The position numbers and the translations under genes are program-made. Below are positions 4,105 through 8,384 of a stretch of DNA of 8,384 nt, one piece after another; within the stretch, counting starts at the first letter, position 1; every line of letters begins with the position of its first letter. Location of the stretch: assembly GCA_003451915.1 (NCBI GenBank), contig DMJC01000142.1, positions 1 to 8,384 of the forward strand, in the 5' to 3' direction. Under the pieces are notes generated by a model that worked only from the letters and a program-made list of their open reading frames with translations, was not told where the DNA came from and made no database searches. Origin of the DNA: Clostridiales bacterium (lineage in GTDB: Bacteria > Bacillota > Clostridia > Saccharofermentanales > UBA5734).

Positions 4105-6447
4105 AACGACAACAACATTCGGCAAAACGGCCTGACTGCCGAAGAGGTCCGGCAGCGGCAGGCCACCGGCCAGGTCAATGTCCTGCCGGCTGCCCATTCC
4201 AAAACCATTGCCCAGATCATCACGGGCAATCTGTTTACATATTTTAACCTGATCAACTTGCTGATTTTTCTGCTGATCCTGACAACCGGCCGGATCGCAA
4301 ACACCTTGTTCATGGGGGTTATTGTCAGCAACATCCTGATCGGTATTGTGCAGGAGATCCGGGCCAAAAAAGTCATCGACAGCCTGTCAATCCTGACGGA
4401 TGTCACTGCGATCGTCATCCGCGACGGGCTGGAACAGAAAATCGCGCCCGACCAGCTGGTACTCGATGATCAGGTTGTCCTGCTGCCGGGCAGCCAGGTG
4501 AGTGCGGATGCTCAGGTTGTCATTTCACAGGAGCTGGAAATGGACGAGTCCTTGCTGACCGGCGAATCGGAGCCGGTTCACAAACTGCCGGGTGACCAGG
4601 TCCTGTCGGGCAGTTTTGTCGTTTCCGGCAGCGGGCAGGCTCAGGTCATCCATGTCGGCCAGGATAATTATGCCCAGCAGATCACGGTCGAGGCCCGTCG
4701 CTACAAACGTGCCCGTTCGGAAATCCTGCAGGTCATCAACCGGGTCATTCGGGTGATTTCGCTGATCATTATCCCCGTTGGCCTGCTCTCTTTTTTAAAT
4801 CAATATCTGCGGCTGCAGGTCAGCTGGCAGGATGCCGTAGTCAGCACTTCAGCCGGCATGATCGGCATGATCCCCGAGGGGCTGGTCCTGTTAACCAGTG
4901 TGACACTGGCGGTCGGCATTATCCGGCTGGCCCGGCGGCGGGCCATGGTTCAGGAACTGGCCGGCATCGAAGTTCTGGCCCGCACCAATGTGCTGTGTCT
5001 GGACAAGACGGGCACGCTGACGCAAGGGACGCTGGAGGTTACTGAACTGATCCCGCTGGCTGATAGTGATAGCCAGACGATGTGTCCTGATGAGCTCGGA
5101 CAGGCGGCCGCAGCGATTGTCGCCGCTTTCCGGGAGCGAAACTCAACCGCTGCAGCGCTGGCCAGCCATTTCGGATCCGCACCGGACTGGGCCGTACTCA
5201 GCCGAATCCCCTTTTCCTCGGCCCGTAAATGGTCAAGCGCGTCTTTTGCCGGACAGGGAACCTGGTTCCTTGGCTCGGCCGATTACATTCTGGGGGATCG
5301 CTGGCCGGCTGTCACCCGGCAGGTTGAAGAGCTGGCCGAACAAGGCAACCGGGTGGTTCTGATCGCCCAGACGCTGCAGGAATCCAATGTTGAAAATCCC
5401 GGTCCAGATGTCATACCGCGCGCTTTAATCCTGATGGCCGATGTCATCCGGCCGGAAGCCCGCAGTGCACTCGATTTTTTTGCTGAAAATGATGTCACCG
5501 TCAAGCTGATCTCCGGCGACCATCCGGCTGCTGTGGCCGCTGTGGCCAGAAGGCTTTCTGTCAGCGGCGCCGATCAGGTGATCGATGCCTCCCGGCTGTG
5601 TGATGATCCGCAGACTCTGGCCGATGCCGTCCAGCGCTACACAGTATTTGGCCATGTCACCCCCCGGATGAAAAAGCACCTGATCGCCGCGCTCCGTCAG
5701 CAAGGCAATATTGTCGCCATGACCGGCGACGGTGTCAACGACGTGCAGGCCTTGCGCGAGGCGGATTGCAGCATCGTCATGGCCTCCGGCAGCGACGCGG
5801 CCAAGAACATCGCCCATATCGTGCTTCTGGACTCTGATTTCATGGTCATGCCCGACGTTGTGCGCGAAGGCCGCCAGGTCATCGGCAACATCGAACGGGT
5901 TGCCAGTCTTTTTCTGGTCAAAACGACCTATGCCAGCTTGCTATCGGTTATTTTCATTCTGCTCGGGCTCGCCTACCCCTTTGATCCGATCCACCAGACC
6001 TTGCTCGGTGGCTTTGGCATCGGTATCCCGGCCTTTTTTCTCGCGCTGGAACAGAATCATAAAAGAATACAGCCGGGATTCCTAGGCCGGGTGGTCAGAA
6101 CCGCGGTACCTGGCGGTCTGGCAATTACCCTGATGATCCTGGTCATTAAAGTTTTGCAGGGGCAACTGACAATCAGTGAAGACCAGACTCGCCTGATTTC
6201 GGTGATGGTCGCCGGGCTGGTGACCTTGGCTATTCTCCTGCGGGTCTGTCTGCCGCTGAACTGGAAACGAGGGCTGCTGCTTATCGGCATGGCAGCACTG
6301 TTTTTTGCTGAATCGATCATTTTTGCCGGACTGCTCAACCTGCCGGCCCCGCAGAGCCAGTCGGTCTGGATCATCGCCGGGCTCGGCCTGCTGGCCTATC
6401 CGCTACTGTTGTTGCTGCGATGGCTGACCGGTTTATTCTTGAAGTGA
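4102..6447 (+). CDS. P-type cation-translocating ATPase, PEGL/CtpE-like
   Basis: A 781-residue integral membrane pump that couples ATP hydrolysis to cation transport. With TTG as residue 1, motifs are TGES (153-156, actuator dephosphorylation loop), PEGL in the fourth membrane helix (258-261), LDKTGT with phosphorylated Asp301, FSSARKWSS in the nucleotide-binding domain (about 371-379), and TGDGVND (541-547). About ten membrane helices are visible: two pairs before the phosphorylation domain and six after about residue 600. There is no N-terminal heavy-metal-binding domain and no CPx motif in helix 4, which argues against copper/zinc/cadmium pumps. PEGL followed by VLLTS, together with the overall length, recalls mycobacterial CtpE, a calcium transporter. 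Calcium is therefore a reasonable but unproven substrate. I chose TTG at 4102 because AGAGG lies 8 nt upstream; GTG at 4093, in the same frame, lacks a ribosome site and would add three residues. The 3' end overlaps the convergent PBP gene by 15 bp. Confidence 0.9.
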   Translation: MNDNNIRQNGLTAEEVRQRQATGQVNVLPAAHSKTIAQIITGNLFTYFNLINLLIFLLILTTGRIANTLFMGVIVSNILIGIVQEIRAKKVIDSLSILTDVTAIVIRDGLEQKIAPDQLVLDDQVVLLPGSQVSADAQVVISQELEMDESLLTGESEPVHKLPGDQVLSGSFVVSGSGQAQVIHVGQDNYAQQITVEARRYKRARSEILQVINRVIRVISLIIIPVGLLSFLNQYLRLQVSWQDAVVSTSAGMIGMIPEGLVLLTSVTLAVGIIRLARRRAMVQELAGIEVLARTNVLCLDKTGTLTQGTLEVTELIPLADSDSQTMCPDELGQAAAAIVAAFRERNSTAAALASHFGSAPDWAVLSRIPFSSARKWSSASFAGQGTWFLGSADYILGDRWPAVTRQVEELAEQGNRVVLIAQTLQESNVENPGPDVIPRALILMADVIRPEARSALDFFAENDVTVKLISGDHPAAVAAVARRLSVSGADQVIDASRLCDDPQTLADAVQRYTVFGHVTPRMKKHLIAALRQQGNIVAMTGDGVNDVQALREADCSIVMASGSDAAKNIAHIVLLDSDFMVMPDVVREGRQVIGNIERVASLFLVKTTYASLLSVIFILLGLAYPFDPIHQTLLGGFGIGIPAFFLALEQNHKRIQPGFLGRVVRTAVPGGLAITLMILVIKVLQGQLTISEDQTRLISVMVAGLVTLAILLRVCLPLNWKRGLLLIGMAALFFAESIIFAGLLNLPAPQSQSVWIIAGLGLLAYPLLLLLRWLTGLFLK

Positions 6448-7830
6448 ACTGACCATTTTAAGCAGCTTGCCCGCAATCGGGGCGGCAGCCTCCCGGCCGG
6501 AGCCGCCTTCTTCGATGACGACAGCGATGGCATAAGGACTCTTTTCATCAACAATATAACCAACGTAAAGCGCATTGTTTTTCTTGCCCTCAACCTGCAC
6601 GGTGCCTGTCTTGCCGGCAATCGCCAGTCCTTTGACTGCCGCAGGCCTGCCGGTTCCGTTTTCTGTGACGCTGATCATCAGTGTTTCCAGCTGTTCGCAG
6701 ATCTGGCGGCTGGCAACCGTGCGCAGAACCGTCGGCTTGGCATTCTGAAAGTCACGTCCGGCCGGATCGGTCAGATGGTCAACCAGCCAAGGCTGCATCA
6801 TCTGGCCTTCGTTGGCGATGGCACCCGCCATCATCGCCATTTGCAACGGCGTCATCTGCAGCGTGGTTTCACCTGATGGCTGGCCGATTGACAGCCAGGA
6901 CAATGCAGTCGGATCGTCAGTGCCGCTGATTATGCCCGTTCTGACATCCAGCCGCCCCAAAGTCAGAGGACTGGTCAGGCCAAAGTCATCAGCGATCGCC
7001 AGCAAGGACCGGTTGCCCATTTTGACCCCTAATTCGCCAAAATAGACATTGCAGGATTCAGCGAAGGCTTCAGTCAGATCGACTTTGCCATGGCCATCGC
7101 CGCTCTCGTCTGCCCCGTCGGCGCTCACGGTTGACTGGCCCTGGCAATCAACGCTGTATTCGCTGTCAAAATTACTGCTTTCCAGCCAGGCGGCTGCCGT
7201 CAGGATCTTGAATGTCGAACCCGGTGCGTAGGCACCCTGCAAAGCACGGTTGAACAGAGCCGTATCAGGAATGTCTTTGTATGCTATAACCGAGGCCGGT
7301 GAAGTCGACGGTGAGCTGACCGCAGTCAGCACAGCGCCTGTCTGGTAATTGATGATGACGACCGAACCGCGCCGGCCGTCGAGCAGATCATAGGCCCGCT
7401 CGGACAGCGCACTGTCAATCGCCAGGGTGATGTTGTCGCCCGCCAGGCCATGTCCGCTCAAATCCAGAATCAGCTGATGCAGAAGGTTGCGGCCGCTGCC
7501 CAGCAGATTGGCCTGATAGCGTGCTTCGATCGTATTATCGATGTTGTGCGTATAGTCGCCGACCAGATGAAGCACAGCTCGTGCAACGCCCTTGTCACGG
7601 CTGTAAGTCCTTTGGCCATCGATGCTTTCAGCCAGGACAACGCCGTTGCGGTCAACAATGGTTCCGGCATTGGCATAGCGGCTTTTCAGCGCCGCTTTAT
7701 TTTCTCCGGCTGCGGCAAACAGTTCATTGCGGCTGCGGTTTTGCTGAATAACCAGACCCGTCAGCAGGGCCAGCGAAAGAGCCAGAAAAAGCAGTAAAGC
7801 TACTTTTAAGTTGCGAATCAACAGGCGCAT
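6433..7830 (-). CDS. Class B penicillin-binding protein, D,D-transpeptidase (PbpA/FtsI-like)
   Basis: A 465-residue, membrane-anchored peptidoglycan cross-linking enzyme. Residues 9-28 form the single N-terminal membrane helix after a short basic cytoplasmic tail. Residues of about 50-75 (ANAGTIVDRNGVVLAES) are the conserved start of the extracellular non-catalytic module. The transpeptidase domain, from about 150, carries SxxK as STFK with nucleophile Ser205 and Lys208, SxN as SCN (259-261), and KTGT (407-410). At 465 residues it is compact, like PbpA of actinobacteria, and it lacks PASTA repeats. The ATG at 7830 is 2 bp past the stop of the upstream FtsW/RodA-family gene. The ribosome site (AAGGGGTG) lies inside that gene's end, so the two are surely co-transcribed and probably translationally coupled. 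Family knowledge says such a PBP works as partner of the SEDS glycosyltransferase. Whether it serves division, elongation or sporulation cannot be read from the sequence. Its last 15 bp overlap the convergent ATPase gene. Confidence 0.92.
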   Translation of the reverse strand: MRLLIRNLKVALLLFLALSLALLTGLVIQQNRSRNELFAAAGENKAALKSRYANAGTIVDRNGVVLAESIDGQRTYSRDKGVARAVLHLVGDYTHNIDNTIEARYQANLLGSGRNLLHQLILDLSGHGLAGDNITLAIDSALSERAYDLLDGRRGSVVIINYQTGAVLTAVSSPSTSPASVIAYKDIPDTALFNRALQGAYAPGSTFKILTAAAWLESSNFDSEYSVDCQGQSTVSADGADESGDGHGKVDLTEAFAESCNVYFGELGVKMGNRSLLAIADDFGLTSPLTLGRLDVRTGIISGTDDPTALSWLSIGQPSGETTLQMTPLQMAMMAGAIANEGQMMQPWLVDHLTDPAGRDFQNAKPTVLRTVASRQICEQLETLMISVTENGTGRPAAVKGLAIAGKTGTVQVEGKKNNALYVGYIVDEKSPYAIAVVIEEGGSGREAAAPIAGKLLKMVSSLQE

Positions 7831-7832
7831 GG

Positions 7833-8384
7833 CTACTTCACCCCTTTGCGGCGAGCTGACAGCCCGATCAGCAGGGCCAGCATAAAAGTCTTGGCCAGCA
7901 GCGAGCTGCCACCTTCAGCGATCAGCGGCAAAGTTGCCCCGGTCAGCGGAATCAGGCCGGTAACACCGCCGATGACAATGACCGCTTCGAGAAACAGTGC
8001 TGTGCCGATGCCCAGCGCCAGGCTGGAGGTAAAGCCATCACGGGCGATGACCGCAACCCGGGCAGCCCGCAGCCACAAGACGATGAAGAGCAGAACCAGG
8101 CCAAGGCCGGCAATCAGTCCCATTTCCTCACAGACAATGGCGAAAACCATATCCGACGACGCCAGCGGAATGCCTTCCGGGCTGCCATTGGCGATGCCGC
8201 GGCCGAACAGGCCACCGCGGGCAATGGCCTGCAGGCTGTAAACGATCTGGCGATTGCTGTCATTGACCTCTTCCCAGAGCGAGGTCCAGCCAGCCAGCCG
8301 TTGCCGGACATGCGGGAAGATCACGAGGGCAGCCAGCCCTGAACCTGCGCCGGTCAGCGTGACCAGCAGCGTTGTCCAGTACTC
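7833..8384 (-). CDS. FtsW/RodA/SpoVE-family peptidoglycan glycosyltransferase, 5' end outside the window
   Basis: The frame is open from the right edge to TAG at 7833-7835, giving the C-terminal 183 residues of a SEDS protein. SEDS proteins polymerise lipid II into glycan strands in the membrane. The visible part begins EYWTTLLVTL. It contains FPHVRQRLAGWTSLW, the extracellular-loop stretch YSLQAIARGGLFGRGIANG, IPLASSDMVFAIVCEEMG (the conserved Ser-Ser-Asp and Glu-Glu of the family), and then three hydrophobic helices including GLIPLTGATLPLIAEGGSSLL, interrupted only by short loops. The codon at 8322-8324 is GTG but is an internal Val, not the start, because homology continues upstream. The PBP gene follows after 2 bp on the same strand, the classic SEDS-bPBP pair. 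FtsW, RodA and SpoVE cannot be told apart from this fragment. In actinobacteria such pairs lie next to FHA and PP2C genes, which would be to the right here. Confidence 0.93.
   Translation of the reverse strand, partial: EYWTTLLVTLTGAGSGLAALVIFPHVRQRLAGWTSLWEEVNDSNRQIVYSLQAIARGGLFGRGIANGSPEGIPLASSDMVFAIVCEEMGLIAGLGLVLLFIVLWLRAARVAVIARDGFTSSLALGIGTALFLEAVIVIGGVTGLIPLTGATLPLIAEGGSSLLAKTFMLALLIGLSARRKGVK

Noticed and set aside
5425..5817. Minus-strand frame of 130 codons inside the P-type ATPase gene
   Set aside because: It lies opposite the strongly conserved TGDGVND region and results from GC-rich codon use; no ribosome site or domain is visible.
7450..7797. Plus-strand frame of 115 codons opposite the PBP gene
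   Set aside because: It is antisense to the conserved N-terminal module of the PBP, has no domain signature, and is best explained as a shadow frame.

Overview
The window reads as chromosomal DNA from a Gram-positive bacterium, most likely a fairly GC-rich Firmicute of the Clostridia type. This is an inference, not a demonstrated identity. It rests on the lipobox-anchored cell-wall amidase, strong GGAGG-type ribosome sites, sigma-A-like promoters, a CtpE/PEGL-type P-type ATPase, and an FtsW/RodA-PBP pair. No rRNA, tRNA, CRISPR array, insertion sequence or phage structural gene was seen.

Left end (1-1188), accessory and visibly more AT-rich, all on the minus strand. A RelE/HigB-type toxin gene runs off the left edge. 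It is driven by a consensus promoter with a palindrome in its spacer, and the antitoxin would lie outside the window. Upstream of it is a GIY-YIG nuclease gene with a C-terminal DUF4357 domain. The gene has a frameshift near its 5' end and no usable in-frame ATG, so it looks like a decaying pseudogene.

Middle (1167-4101). A PhlG-type C-C bond hydrolase (2,4-diacetylphloroglucinol/phloretin hydrolase family) is followed on the same strand by a lipoprotein N-acetylmuramoyl-L-alanine amidase, with a palindrome between them. The amidase meets, tail to tail and overlapping by 12 bp, a DODA/LigB-type extradiol dioxygenase homologue on the minus strand. A 294-bp divergent intergenic region rich in inverted repeats separates the dioxygenase from the next gene.

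Right end (4102-8384). A ten-helix P-type cation ATPase on the plus strand converges, with a 15-bp overlap, on a minus-strand operon. That operon holds an FtsW/RodA/SpoVE-family glycosyltransferase (cut by the right edge) followed 2 bp later by a class B penicillin-binding transpeptidase. The two form a peptidoglycan polymerase/cross-linker pair.

The likely processes are peptidoglycan synthesis (FtsW/RodA with PBP) and hydrolysis (amidase), cation homeostasis (ATPase), possible transformation of phenolic compounds (PhlG-like hydrolase and perhaps the dioxygenase homologue), and remnants of defence or toxin-antitoxin cargo. I did not find a clearly new multi-gene system. The least ordinary points are the PhlG-like enzyme and its neighbourhood, the palindrome-rich control regions, the broken GIY-YIG gene, and the two overlapping convergent gene pairs.
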